Source: a virus
Strand: one strand, 5' to 3'
Virus record (IMG/VR): IMGVR_UViG_3300044712_000253
Location: 1-44,708 of that record
DNA length: 44,708 nt
A program made the position numbers and the translations under genes. Below the pieces are notes generated by a model that made no database searches, had not been told where the DNA came from, and was given only the letters and a program-made list of their open reading frames with translations. Position 1 is the stretch's first letter. Every line of letters begins with the position of its first letter. Below, piece after piece: positions 14,942 to 24,135 of this stretch.

Positions 14942-15814
14942 TCAGGTTTTTATAACTAATTCCTTATTTAGTATTTGTTTGTTACTTCTATATTCTGTTA
15001 TTTTATAAATTAGAATTGGAACATTTTCTCTGACTTCTATTTCTTTTTCTTCATTAAGACTCCACGCACTTTTAAATATAGTATTAACCCAATTTATATA
15101 TTCGGGGTTTATCATACCGTGTAAAACAAATGTATTATTTTTTCCCCAACCACCGTGTGGTTCAGCACCACGTAAATCATATGACCAATAAATACCAACC
15201 CCTTGATATTCTTTTTTTAATTCCGAATATATGTCACCATCATTATTAAATGATACTGCCCTATAAATAGGTAATAATCCATTAGTTTTCAAATTTTCTT
15301 GAATTATATATGATACATCATTTTCATCTAAACGATTATCGAATACTTCCCTAAATATTTCTCTATTTATTTTTTTCAATTCTTCATTATCAGAATTTGT
15401 ATATTCAGGTAAATCATAATATAAATTAAATTTACTTATAATATCATTAGAATTACAATCAGGGGTTTCAATAATATAATTATTAATTTCATCATTGAAA
15501 TATTCTTGATTATCTACAATATCGTATTTATCTAAAAATATACAAGCCATTTCATATTGATACGATGAATCATATAATTCGTGATCTATAAACACATCAA
15601 AAGCAGAATCTAAATTTTTTTTCCACGCCGTTTCAATATCATATTCATTCCAATTAGAATGATAATCTTCTGGTTTTATTTTTATTTCATCTGATATTTC
15701 TTCTAATCTATCTATGATATGAACATGTGATGGTTTGCCATAAATAGGGTGTTTATTATCAAACGGGATTTCCAATTGATTTCTAAATTCATTTATTTTA
15801 AAGATATATTTCAT
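14942..15814 (-). CDS. Possible ADP-ribosyltransferase with head-targeting-like N-terminus
   Basis: The C-terminal half (about 175-290) has, in order, PIYRAVSF (candidate NAD-binding Arg), GVGIYWSYDLRGAEPHGG (candidate S-x-S-like position), and SLNEEKEIEVREN (candidate E-x-E), which is the R-S-E order of arginine-type mono-ADP-ribosyltransferases. The N-terminus MKYIFKINEFRNQLEIPF contains K-I-N-E-F and resembles the T4 head-targeting signal. The acidic helical N-terminal region (20-160) is unrecognised. It overlaps by one base the end of the Trp/Gly repeat gene. T4 Alt is a packaged ADP-ribosyltransferase that modifies host RNA polymerase, so a similar injected effector is plausible. The motif match is suggestive rather than decisive. 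Confidence 0.45.
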   Translation of the reverse strand: MKYIFKINEFRNQLEIPFDNKHPIYGKPSHVHIIDRLEEISDEIKIKPEDYHSNWNEYDIETAWKKNLDSAFDVFIDHELYDSSYQYEMACIFLDKYDIVDNQEYFNDEINNYIIETPDCNSNDIISKFNLYYDLPEYTNSDNEELKKINREIFREVFDNRLDENDVSYIIQENLKTNGLLPIYRAVSFNNDGDIYSELKKEYQGVGIYWSYDLRGAEPHGGWGKNNTFVLHGMINPEYINWVNTIFKSAWSLNEEKEIEVRENVPILIYKITEYRSNKQILNKELVIKT

Positions 15815-16959
15815 TATTTATTATATAATTTTGGTGGTATTGTAATTGAAGTTGAATTATTTATTGAATATGTGGTTTGTGGTGGCTGATAACCCAATTG
15901 TCCATTATTAAAAATAACATTCTTAAATATACCTTGAACAATATAACCATCGTTTATGTTACCATCTAACCAATATCCATTATACCAATATCCATTATTA
16001 AATGTTCCACCAGACCAAAATCCACCATACCAATATCCATTATTAAATGTTCCTGATATATGTGTACCACCATACCACAAACCATTTTGCCACGTACCAC
16101 TATGCCAAATTGTTCTTTTGTGATAATCTGATATAAATGTTTTACCCGATATTATATTTAACCCTGAATGAAATTCACCATTAATAAAATTACCACCATA
16201 CCAATTTACTGTTGAATATGTAGTAGTTCCTGTTATTGGCATTGAACCAAATCTACTTTTAATATTTGGGTTTGCTTGATTTAAATTACCATCCATCCAA
16301 TCACCAGCAACAAAATCACCACCAGTAAAATTACCTGTCCACCATTTAGCACCTTGAAATGTACCATTTGAAAATGTACCATCTAACCATTGACTATTAT
16401 AAAATATCCCATTTGAAAAAATAGATTTTAATCCCGTTATTGGTTGTAACCATACAGCATTTCTAAATATGCCATCATAAAAAGTCCCACTTTCCCATCG
16501 GGTATCCCAATATATTATTTCAACTTTAGAATATCTTGACCATTCAACATCTAAACCTTGAACTAAATATGATTCTGGACCAAAATATCCACCATAAAAT
16601 TCCCCACGTCTCCAAATCCCACGTCTAAATTGTGAATATGTTGGATTATCTTTTTCTAAAATTCTTTTATTTCTCGATAATAATTGTTGTTTATCAAATC
16701 GAATGGAATAAAATTTACCATTTTTCCATTCCCCATCATACCAAATACCAGAATACCATGTACCATCTTCCCATTCACCTGCTAACCAATTTCCTGAATA
16801 CCAAACTAACCCATAATCATCTTGTCCAATTATAGCATCTTCAACCAAAGCGTTTAATAACCAAATGTATTTTCGCTTAATTATATCGAGTGATAATCCA
16901 TCAATTAATGTAAAATTTATCACTGTATCCTTATATTCTGATATATCGTAATTTTTCAT
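15814..16959 (-). CDS. Trp/Gly-repeat protein, probable fibre-associated structural protein
   Basis: Between residues about 50 and 350 there are dozens of short imperfect repeats of the form W-x-x-G-x-W/F (GEWEDGTWYSGIWYDGEW; GTFSNGTFQGAKWWTGNF; NNGYWYGGFWSGGTFNNG). Such spacing of aromatic residues and glycines suits a beta-solenoid or beta-meander, reminiscent of MORN-like repeats but distinct. It has no signal peptide. It is the last of four tandem minus-strand genes whose other members are collagen-like fibres, so a receptor-binding or fibre-decorating role is likely. A sugar-binding function is possible given the exposed aromatics, but not shown. Confidence 0.65.
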   Translation of the reverse strand: MKNYDISEYKDTVINFTLIDGLSLDIIKRKYIWLLNALVEDAIIGQDDYGLVWYSGNWLAGEWEDGTWYSGIWYDGEWKNGKFYSIRFDKQQLLSRNKRILEKDNPTYSQFRRGIWRRGEFYGGYFGPESYLVQGLDVEWSRYSKVEIIYWDTRWESGTFYDGIFRNAVWLQPITGLKSIFSNGIFYNSQWLDGTFSNGTFQGAKWWTGNFTGGDFVAGDWMDGNLNQANPNIKSRFGSMPITGTTTYSTVNWYGGNFINGEFHSGLNIISGKTFISDYHKRTIWHSGTWQNGLWYGGTHISGTFNNGYWYGGFWSGGTFNNGYWYNGYWLDGNINDGYIVQGIFKNVIFNNGQLGYQPPQTTYSINNSTSITIPPKLYNK

Positions 16960-16978
16960 ATTCTATATATTATTTTTA

Positions 16979-18064
16979 TTAAACGGTACAAATATCTGAT
17001 GATGTAAATGCTGAACCATTCCAAAATTTCCAAATACTACCATCTGAATAATAAGATGCTGATGCTGATGTCGTACAAGAACTATTGGTATATAATAATG
17101 ATGCACCAGCAAAAGTACCAGAATTTATATAATATGTATTTAGTGCCGCAAGACAAGCATTATTTGCCGAAATTGAACTTACACCTAACGATACAGATGC
17201 ACATGTACCAGCAGGGCCTGTCGGACCAGTTGACCCCCTCGATCCAATTGGTCCAGGTGAACCTATACTACCTTGTGGTCCACTTGATCCAATTGGGCCT
17301 GTTGGTCCTGTTGCAGTTCCTCTTGATCCAATTGGGCCTGTTGGACCTGTTGACCCTATTGACCCTGTTGACCCCGTTGGGCCTGTTGGGCCTGTTGGAC
17401 TATTACCACTTGGACCACTTGGTCCGGTTGAACCAACCGACCCTGTGTTGCCAGTACTACCAATTGACCCAATTGATCCAGTGACGCCTCTAGGTCCAGA
17501 TGACCCAATCGTACCCTGAGGACCTGTTGGGCCTGTTCCTCCTTGTGGACCTGTTGGGCCTGTTCCCCCTTGTGGTCCCACACCCCCTTGTGGACCAGAA
17601 CCCCCTTGTGGACCAGTACTTCCTTGTGGCCCAATACTTCCTTGTGATCCAATTGACCCTCTCGACCCAATATCCCCAATCAGTCCAATATCACCCTGTG
17701 ATCCAACATAAGTTGGACCAACTGAACCCTGTGGACCACTTGACCCCGTTGGGCCTCTTGACCCTATAGACCCTATAGAACCTGTTGGGCCTCTTGATCC
17801 AATAAGACCATTTTGTGTTGAACCCCTTGACCCAATTAATCCTATTGGACCTGTTGGGCCTGTTGAACCCTGTGGACCACTTGGACCTGTTGGGCCTGTT
17901 GGGCCTGTCGGACCACCACCACTCAAATAAATTTCCTTACCAACACCACCCACAACTACATACAAATGACTTCCATCATATGTTATTGTGCCATCTGTTG
18001 CAGAACTACCACCTGCACCAATTATTAATTTGCCTTCATTGGGTAATATTGTTACATCTGCCAT
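16979..18064 (-). CDS. Collagen-like fibre protein with Flavobacteria-type C-terminal domain
   Basis: A 50-residue N-terminal domain ([20 protein letters not shown]) is shared with the next two genes. Residues about 52-285 are Gly-X-Y repeats ([20 protein letters not shown]) forming a collagen-like triple helix, with one short break (RGSTQN). The C-terminal 75 residues (from [11 protein letters not shown]) include [12 protein letters not shown] and [16 protein letters not shown] and two or more Cys, a small domain of the kind I associate with secreted Flavobacteria proteins. A trimeric tail or capsid fibre is expected. It is part of the tandem fibre gene set at 16979-20450. Ser/Thr-rich repeats are possible glycosylation sites. 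Confidence 0.85.
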   Translation of the reverse strand: MADVTILPNEGKLIIGAGGSSATDGTITYDGSHLYVVVGGVGKEIYLSGGGPTGPTGPTGPSGPQGSTGPTGPIGLIGSRGSTQNGLIGSRGPTGSIGSIGSRGPTGSSGPQGSVGPTYVGSQGDIGLIGDIGSRGSIGSQGSIGPQGSTGPQGGSGPQGGVGPQGGTGPTGPQGGTGPTGPQGTIGSSGPRGVTGSIGSIGSTGNTGSVGSTGPSGPSGNSPTGPTGPTGSTGSIGSTGPTGPIGSRGTATGPTGPIGSSGPQGSIGSPGPIGSRGSTGPTGPAGTCASVSLGVSSISANNACLAALNTYYINSGTFAGASLLYTNSSCTTSASASYYSDGSIWKFWNGSAFTSSDICTV

Positions 18065-19260
18065 TAAACATTCAATTTTTTTAGAATATCATCAATTTGA
18101 ATTTGTTGTTTATCAATTTGTGATTTCAAACCATTTATTATTTCTTGTTGTTCTTTAATTGCTTGAACTAAAACACCAGCTAAATGTGGATAATCAACAC
18201 CCAAATAACCATCACCAATTTCAACTATCAATTCAGGAAATACTTGTTGTATTTCTTGGGCTATAACACCTACCTGATTTCCGATACCATATTTTTCATC
18301 AATAAAGTTATAAGATACACCCCTTACTTTTTCTAACTTGGTTATTACATCACTTAACGTTTCTATATTTTCTTTCAATCTTATATCTGATAATCCAATT
18401 GATCCTTGTGGACCCCTATTTCCAATAGCACCCGTTCCACCAATTGGTCCTTGCGGACCTGTTGAACCTGCTGAACCTTGTGATCCAGTTGCACCATTTG
18501 ATCCAATTAGACCCTGCGATCCTGTTACACCAATCCCACCCCTAGGCCCACTTGGGCCTATTGATCCCGTCGATCCAGTTGGACCAACTGGTCCAGTTGG
18601 TCCAGTCGATCCAACTGATCCACGAGGCCCAGTCGATCCGATTGATCCAATCAAACCCTGAGATCCATTAGCCCCGGTTGGTCCAATTGATCCTTGAAAA
18701 CCAGTTGGTCCTGCTGATCCAGTTGAACCCACCGAACCTGTTGAACCCACCGAACCTGTTGAACCAATTGTTCCTGTTGGCCCAACAGAACCTGTTGATC
18801 CAACAGAACCCTGCGGACCACTTGAACCAATTGGACCACTTGAACCAATTGGGCCAGTTGAACCTTGTGAACCAATTGAACCGATTGATCCTATTGGGCC
18901 TGTTGGGCCTGATGATCCAATTGATCCTATTGGGCCTGTTGGGCCTGATGATCCAATTGATCCTATTGGGCCTGTTGGGCCTGATGATCCTATTGATCCT
19001 ATTGGGCCTGTTGGGCCTGATGAACCATCTGGGCCTGTTGGACCTGTAAACGTTGGGCCTGTTGAACCCTGCGGACCTGTTGGGCCTATTGGACCAGTTT
19101 GTCCTTCACCTGTATATAATATTCTTCTAGTTAGGCTACCAATAGTAAAATATAACCCATCATTATAAAATTCAAGATTTCCATCACCGCCAATTAATCC
19201 ATCAGGATTAGAAATATTAACTGTGCCATCTGAAGGTCTTATGGTTATATCTTTTGCCAT
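18064..19260 (-). CDS. Collagen-like tail fibre with S74 intramolecular chaperone domain
   Basis: N-terminal attachment domain ([20 protein letters not shown], residues 1-52), Gly-X-Y repeat (53-290), then a C-terminal S74 peptidase/chaperone domain starting [20 protein letters not shown], with [12 protein letters not shown] and [16 protein letters not shown] and ending in a coiled coil ([20 protein letters not shown]). S74 domains trimerise phage fibres and often self-cleave; the Ser of the conserved SDIRLKEN start is the expected cleavage position. The last 323 bases are identical to those of the neighbouring gene. It ends at its stop by the start of the next gene. Confidence 0.93.
   Translation of the reverse strand: MAKDITIRPSDGTVNISNPDGLIGGDGNLEFYNDGLYFTIGSLTRRILYTGEGQTGPIGPTGPQGSTGPTFTGPTGPDGSSGPTGPIGSIGSSGPTGPIGSIGSSGPTGPIGSIGSSGPTGPIGSIGSIGSQGSTGPIGSSGPIGSSGPQGSVGSTGSVGPTGTIGSTGSVGSTGSVGSTGSAGPTGFQGSIGPTGANGSQGLIGSIGSTGPRGSVGSTGPTGPVGPTGSTGSIGPSGPRGGIGVTGSQGLIGSNGATGSQGSAGSTGPQGPIGGTGAIGNRGPQGSIGLSDIRLKENIETLSDVITKLEKVRGVSYNFIDEKYGIGNQVGVIAQEIQQVFPELIVEIGDGYLGVDYPHLAGVLVQAIKEQQEIINGLKSQIDKQQIQIDDILKKLNV
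18069..18391 (-). repeat. 323-bp direct repeat, copy 1 (S74 chaperone domain)
   Basis: Every base I compared is identical to 19262-19584, including third codon positions, at a constant offset of 1193 bases. Identity starts near the stop codon and ends at the junction with the collagen-like part, so the whole chaperone domain is duplicated or kept identical by gene conversion. Confidence 0.9.
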
Positions 19261-20450
19261 TCATTCAATTTTTTTAGAATATCATCAATTTGAATTTGTT
19301 GTTTATCAATTTGTGATTTCAAACCATTTATTATTTCTTGTTGTTCTTTAATTGCTTGAACTAAAACACCAGCTAAATGTGGATAATCAACACCCAAATA
19401 ACCATCACCAATTTCAACTATCAATTCAGGAAATACTTGTTGTATTTCTTGGGCTATAACACCTACCTGATTTCCGATACCATATTTTTCATCAATAAAG
19501 TTATAAGATACACCCCTTACTTTTTCTAACTTGGTTATTACATCACTTAACGTTTCTATATTTTCTTTCAATCTTATATCTGATGTTGGACCAGATGGGC
19601 CTGTTGGACCTGTTGAACCTTGTGACCCAGTAACCCCCATTGGACCGGTTGCACCTATCGAACCCCTTGATCCGATTGGACCTTGTGGTCCGCTAGACCC
19701 TTGAGGACCAGATGGTCCGTTCGTACCTGTTGGTCCCGTTGGGCCTGTTGAACCTATTGGACCAGAAGTACCAACACCACCCGTTGGGCCTGTTGAACCT
19801 ATTGGACCAGAAGCACCAACACCACCCGTTGGGCCTGTTGAACCTTGTGGGCCTGTCGGGCCTGTCGATCCTTGTGGTCCACTAGAACCTTGTGGGCCTG
19901 TCGGTCCGGATGATCCTATTGACCCCCTCGGTCCGGATGATCCTATTGGTCCAATTGGGCCTGTTGGACCAGTCGAACCCCGGAGCCCAATGCTTCCGAT
20001 TACCCCTTGTGACCCAATTGGGCCTGTTGAACCCATCGACCCAATTGGACCTAATGACCCCCTAGACCCAATTGGGCCTTGTGATCCAATTGGGCCTTGT
20101 GGTCCAATTGGGCCTTGTGATCCCGTTGGGCCTGTTGAACCTATCGACCCCTGTGGCCCCGTTGGGCCTGTTGAACCTATCGACCCCTGTGGCCCCGTTG
20201 GGCCTGTTGAACCTATCGACCCCTGTGGCCCCGTTGGGCCTGTTGAACCATTTGGGCCTGTTGATCCTTGTGGACCAGTTGGTCCAGTCGGTCCAGTTGG
20301 ACCTGGAAAAAAAAATAAAGTTTTTCTAACACTACCAACAGTTAAATATAAATTAGCACCATCATATTCAATAGCACCATCACTTGTTGACCCCATTGAA
20401 CTTGATATATTTATAACACCTTGTGCTGGAATTACATTAACATCAGCCAT
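19245..20450 (-). CDS. Collagen-like tail fibre with S74 intramolecular chaperone domain
   Basis: First gene of the fibre operon. N-terminal domain [20 protein letters not shown] (1-50), Gly-X-Y repeats (50-290; [14 protein letters not shown]), then an S74 domain identical to that of the next gene except for a four-residue extension at its C-terminus (EWQKI instead of V). The collagen-like segments of the two genes differ, so only the chaperone domain is identical. Trimer folding assisted by S74 is the expected role. The 16-base overlap with the downstream gene couples translation. The divergent region at 20451-20515 separates it from the rightward glycan island. Confidence 0.93.
   Translation of the reverse strand: MADVNVIPAQGVINISSSMGSTSDGAIEYDGANLYLTVGSVRKTLFFFPGPTGPTGPTGPQGSTGPNGSTGPTGPQGSIGSTGPTGPQGSIGSTGPTGPQGSIGSTGPTGSQGPIGPQGPIGSQGPIGSRGSLGPIGSMGSTGPIGSQGVIGSIGLRGSTGPTGPIGPIGSSGPRGSIGSSGPTGPQGSSGPQGSTGPTGPQGSTGPTGGVGASGPIGSTGPTGGVGTSGPIGSTGPTGPTGTNGPSGPQGSSGPQGPIGSRGSIGATGPMGVTGSQGSTGPTGPSGPTSDIRLKENIETLSDVITKLEKVRGVSYNFIDEKYGIGNQVGVIAQEIQQVFPELIVEIGDGYLGVDYPHLAGVLVQAIKEQQEIINGLKSQIDKQQIQIDDILKKLNEWQKI
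19262..19584 (-). repeat. 323-bp direct repeat, copy 2 (S74 chaperone domain)
   Basis: Partner of 18069-18391; see that entry. It could recombine and delete or exchange the collagen-like segment between the two copies (1193 bases). Confidence 0.9.
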
Positions 20451-20489
20451 AAAAACAATTATTTTTTAAACATTTAACTATATTTTACA

Positions 20490-20500
20490 TATATATTAAA
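20490..20500 (+). promoter_or_regulatory. Putative promoter element of the glycan island
   Basis: TATATATTAAA at 20490-20500 lies 15 bases before ATG 20516, in the divergent gap between the fibre operon and the island. It resembles late-type elements (TATATAAA/TATATTAAA) placed similarly before other genes here. No host-type TAnnTTTG is seen in the gap. Confidence 0.35.
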
Positions 20501-20515
20501 AAGAATTTATCGAAA

Positions 20516-22474
20516 ATGAAGATTGTTTATAAGCCTTGGGGGAAAGAAGAATGGATAGAACAAAATGAATATTATTGCTACAAAAGAATTTATATAAATA
20601 GTGGTTATAAGACTAGTTATCAATATCATAATGAAAAAATAGAAACCAACTACATTATATCAGGTAAAGCTGAAGTTTGGCTCGAAAATGATAATGGTGT
20701 TGTTGAAAAAAAAGAAATGCAAACCAATGATTTTTTTACTGTACAAAAGAAAAGAAAACATAGAATAATTGCTAAATCAGACATAATATTACAAGAAGTA
20801 TCAACACCACAAGTTGATGATGTTATAAGAATCGAAGATGATAATAATAGAAAAAATGGAAAAATTGAAGAAGAACAATATAATCCAACGTGTGTTATAC
20901 TTGCATCAGGCAAAGGATTAAGATTGGGTGATTATACAAAAAATATTAATAAAGCACTATTACCAATAAATGGAAAAGCAATTATATCTCACATCATTGA
21001 AAAAATACCAAAATATATTGATATAATAATCACAATTGGATATAAAGGTGAATTAATTAAAGAATATTGTGATGCCGCACATTCAGAAAGAAATATAATA
21101 TTCGTAAATGTTGATGATTATGATAAAATAGGCAATGGTCCTGGTGCATCCTTATTAAAATGTAAAGATATGTTACAAAAACCGTTTTATTTTATAACAG
21201 CAGATTGTATCATAGATGATAAAACATTACCAAATATTGATAGTGATTGGATTGGTGTTTCTTATACAGAATCCCCCGATATATATTCTACTGCTAAAAT
21301 TGATGATAATTGGAATGTTATTGATTTTAAAAATAAATCAAAAAATGGATTTGAATATGCGTATATTGGATTATCTGCAATATATAATTATGATATATTT
21401 TGGAAATCACTTGAAAATAATATAAATGATGGTGAAGTAATCAACGTTTATATGGATAAAAATTATAAAGTAAAAGCCAAAAATATATCATGGGCTGATA
21501 CCGGAACAATCGAAAATTATAAAATAACTAAATCATATTTAGAAACACAATATTGTGAACTTCCAAAAAACGATGAATATTTTTATAATGTTAATAATAA
21601 CATAATTAAAATATTTATTGATGAAAAAATATGTCAAAATAGAATTGAAAGGTGTGAATATTTAAAAGATTATATTCCCGAAATAACATATAAAGGTAAA
21701 AATACTTACGCTTATGCATTTGTTGAAGGTGATACACTATATGCAATAGATAATTTTCATACGTATGATAGATTTTTAAAATTTTTAAAAGATTTTTGGA
21801 AAATAGAAAATGTTGATATTTCAAATGATGCTAAATTATTTTATCACGATAAAACATATAGTAGATTAAATAAAATATTAGAAAAATATCCAAATTTGGA
21901 TAAATTCGAATATATAATTGATGGTATTCAATATAAAAGTTTAGAATATTATCTATCAAAAATAGATTGGAAAATGTTGGAAAATTGTTTACCAAGTAAA
22001 ACATTTCATGGTGATTTACAATTTGACAACATCATTTATAACCGATGGTTAATAACAGATACATATGATGATTTCAAATTGATAGATTGGAGACAATCTT
22101 TTGGAAATTCAACTGAATATGGTGATATTTATTATGATTTAGCTAAACTTTATGGTGGATTATTAATATCATATTATGATATTAAACGAAATAATTTTTC
22201 ATTTTATGATGTTGAATTTGATACATTATTTGATCATTCAGCAAAATATACATTTATACCAAGAAATGTTAAATTGCAATATGTTCCATCCAAAAATTTA
22301 ATTAATTTTAAAAACCATTATGAAGAATGGATAATTGAAAATGGCTACGATCTAAACAAAATTAAAATTTTAACATTTATTATATATTTAAATATGATGC
22401 CACTACATGAAAAACCATTTGATTTATTTTTATTTTATTTTGCAAAAAAATTAATTGGTAATATTTATGAATAA
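20516..22474 (+). CDS. Fusion: cupin (mannose-6-P isomerase type) + sugar nucleotidyltransferase + APH-like kinase
   Basis: Three domains are visible in 652 residues. Residues 1-115 form a cupin (KPWGKEEW, YQYHNEKIETNYIISGKAEV) like the small mannose-6-phosphate isomerase domain. Residues about 120-345 are a nucleotidyltransferase: CVILASGKGLRLGDYTKNIN with K-ALLP-INGK, and FITADCIIDD as the metal-binding Asp region, ending WADTGTIENY. Residues about 385-640 are an aminoglycoside-phosphotransferase-like kinase: TFHGDLQFDNIIYN (H-x-D-x4-N) and KLIDWRQSFGN. The combination suggests synthesis of an activated sugar from a phosphorylated or free sugar by one polypeptide. First gene of the island. 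NDP identity and the sugar are unknown; a mannose- or heptose-type sugar is plausible. Confidence 0.85.
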   Translation: MKIVYKPWGKEEWIEQNEYYCYKRIYINSGYKTSYQYHNEKIETNYIISGKAEVWLENDNGVVEKKEMQTNDFFTVQKKRKHRIIAKSDIILQEVSTPQVDDVIRIEDDNNRKNGKIEEEQYNPTCVILASGKGLRLGDYTKNINKALLPINGKAIISHIIEKIPKYIDIIITIGYKGELIKEYCDAAHSERNIIFVNVDDYDKIGNGPGASLLKCKDMLQKPFYFITADCIIDDKTLPNIDSDWIGVSYTESPDIYSTAKIDDNWNVIDFKNKSKNGFEYAYIGLSAIYNYDIFWKSLENNINDGEVINVYMDKNYKVKAKNISWADTGTIENYKITKSYLETQYCELPKNDEYFYNVNNNIIKIFIDEKICQNRIERCEYLKDYIPEITYKGKNTYAYAFVEGDTLYAIDNFHTYDRFLKFLKDFWKIENVDISNDAKLFYHDKTYSRLNKILEKYPNLDKFEYIIDGIQYKSLEYYLSKIDWKMLENCLPSKTFHGDLQFDNIIYNRWLITDTYDDFKLIDWRQSFGNSTEYGDIYYDLAKLYGGLLISYYDIKRNNFSFYDVEFDTLFDHSAKYTFIPRNVKLQYVPSKNLINFKNHYEEWIIENGYDLNKIKILTFIIYLNMMPLHEKPFDLFLFYFAKKLIGNIYE

Positions 22475-22489
22475 AAAAAGAAAGAAGTT

Positions 22490-23143
22490 ATGAATATAAA
22501 TAAAGACACTAAAATTTTTGGTTCATTTTCATTAAATGCCGGAAATAATGGAAATATTTTTTTTAACAACAATTTTCAAAATCTTAATATTAATGCGATA
22601 TATAGATCATTTTCAATTACAAATATTGAAGATGCAATTAAAGCCGCCAAATGTTTAAATTTTGGTGGTTTTGCTATTAGTATGCCATTCAAAAAAGAAG
22701 TTATAAAATTTGTTGATGATATTAGTGACGAAGTTAAAGAAATCGGTGCGTGTAATACAATTATTAATAATAATGGTAAATTAATTGCATATAATACTGA
22801 TTATATAGGTGTAAGAGAAACAATTAAAAATAAAATTAATGAAAATACATTAACTGAATTAGAAAATGTTTATATTCTTGGTGATGGTGGTATGGCAGCA
22901 GCGACCAAATACGCATTAACCCAAATATATTTAAAATACAAAATAATTAACAGAAATAATTGGAATGAAATTGAAACTTTAAAAAATAAAATCATTATAA
23001 ACTGCACACCAGTTAAAGATATAAAATATGATGATAGTAATATGTTTATTGATACACTACCTGACAGTGAAGATGGAAAATATATTCATAATGTTCAAGC
23101 AAAAAAACAATTTTATTTATATACAGGAATTGATTTATGTTAA
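22490..23143 (+). CDS. Shikimate-dehydrogenase-like (AroE family) protein, shortened
   Basis: The AroE pattern is recognisable: FGGFAISMPFKKEVIKF at about 58-74 (the Lys of the catalytic Lys-Asp pair), EIGACNTIINNNGKLIAYNT with DYIG following (the Asp), and a nucleotide-binding region VYILGDGGMAAATKYAL at 127-143. At 217 residues it is about 50 shorter than usual, mostly at the C-terminus, where NADP-site elements are reduced. It overlaps the GatZ-like gene downstream by seven bases. A shikimate role is unlikely in this setting; I infer an oxidoreductase acting on a cyclic sugar or quinate-like intermediate of the glycan pathway. Confidence 0.7.
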   Translation: MNINKDTKIFGSFSLNAGNNGNIFFNNNFQNLNINAIYRSFSITNIEDAIKAAKCLNFGGFAISMPFKKEVIKFVDDISDEVKEIGACNTIINNNGKLIAYNTDYIGVRETIKNKINENTLTELENVYILGDGGMAAATKYALTQIYLKYKIINRNNWNEIETLKNKIIINCTPVKDIKYDDSNMFIDTLPDSEDGKYIHNVQAKKQFYLYTGIDLC

Positions 23144-24135
23144 ATAAAGAAAAATTAAAAAATACAAAATTCTATATTGGTCCAATGTCTAAAAACATTG
23201 TAGATACAATATTAGATTTTTCAATTAATGAAAAAACTAATGTTGGTATTATTCCAACTAGAAGACAAATAGATTACAATGGTGGTTATGTAAACGATTG
23301 GACAACTGATAATTTTTTTAAATATGTAGAAAATAAAAAAAATGACCACATAATTTTTGAAAGAGATCACGGTGGCATTAATCAGGGTGTATATCAAGAC
23401 AATGGAACATCATCACTATATACAGATGCTAAATTATTTGATATAATACACATTGACCCTTGGCGATATTATAATAGTCCAAGCTATAGATTCGATGCAT
23501 TAAAAGAAACTGCTAATAATATAAAATACATTAATAAATTAAACCCAAATTGTTTCTTTGAAATTGGAACAGAAGAATCCATTTACAAATTCGATGAAAT
23601 CAAATTAAAACAAATGTTAATTTATTTGAAGAATGATTTAGGGAATGAATTATTTGATAAAATTATATATTGTGTCATTCAATCTGGAACAAAATTAGAA
23701 GGAACAAAAAACATTGGAAATTTTAATATTAACAGATTAAAAAAAATGTTAAACGTATGTGATGAATATAATATTTTATCAAAAGAACATAACGGTGATT
23801 ATTTAACACCTGAACAATTAAAACTTAGATTTGATGTTGGATTATCAGCAATTAATATTGCACCAGAATTTGGTGTATATGAAACTGATATATTATTAGA
23901 ATATATGAATAATGAACAAATAGAAAAATTCTTCAAAATTTGCTATTTATCTAATAAATGGGAAAAATGGGTTAATGAAAAATTTAATCCTATGAAAGAT
24001 AAAATAGAATTAATTCGAATTTGTGGTCATTATAATTTTTCTAATCCCGAATTTATTAATATGAACATAAACATTGATGATATTATCAAACAAAGATTAT
24101 ATGAAAAATTAAAAAAATTAAATAAAATATTATGA
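23137..24135 (+). CDS. GatZ/KbaZ-like TIM-barrel protein (tagatose-bisphosphate aldolase non-catalytic subunit family)
   Basis: Several family landmarks appear in order: GIIPTRRQIDYNGGYVNDWT (compare the GatZ N-Q-x-N-Q-x-G-G-Y-T region), IIFERDHGGINQG (D-H-x-G-x-N), FEIGTEESIY (IGTE), YCVIQSGTKLEG (V-x-P/S-G-x-E), LSKEHNGDYLTPEQL (EAHSTDYQT-like) and AINIAPEFGVYETDILL. Length 332 compares with about 420 in GatZ. It overlaps the AroE-like gene (7 bases) and the HAD gene (ATGA). Known relatives assist or perform sugar-bisphosphate aldol chemistry; here a step in making an unusual sugar is inferred. The assignment is by motif order, not by close identity. Confidence 0.6.
   Translation: MLNKEKLKNTKFYIGPMSKNIVDTILDFSINEKTNVGIIPTRRQIDYNGGYVNDWTTDNFFKYVENKKNDHIIFERDHGGINQGVYQDNGTSSLYTDAKLFDIIHIDPWRYYNSPSYRFDALKETANNIKYINKLNPNCFFEIGTEESIYKFDEIKLKQMLIYLKNDLGNELFDKIIYCVIQSGTKLEGTKNIGNFNINRLKKMLNVCDEYNILSKEHNGDYLTPEQLKLRFDVGLSAINIAPEFGVYETDILLEYMNNEQIEKFFKICYLSNKWEKWVNEKFNPMKDKIELIRICGHYNFSNPEFINMNINIDDIIKQRLYEKLKKLNKIL

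Noticed and set aside
16979-20469. Several plus-strand frames of 75-159 codons rich in Pro, Asp, Leu or Gly
   Set aside because: Antisense mirrors of collagen-like Gly-X-Y repeats with no plausible start contexts.
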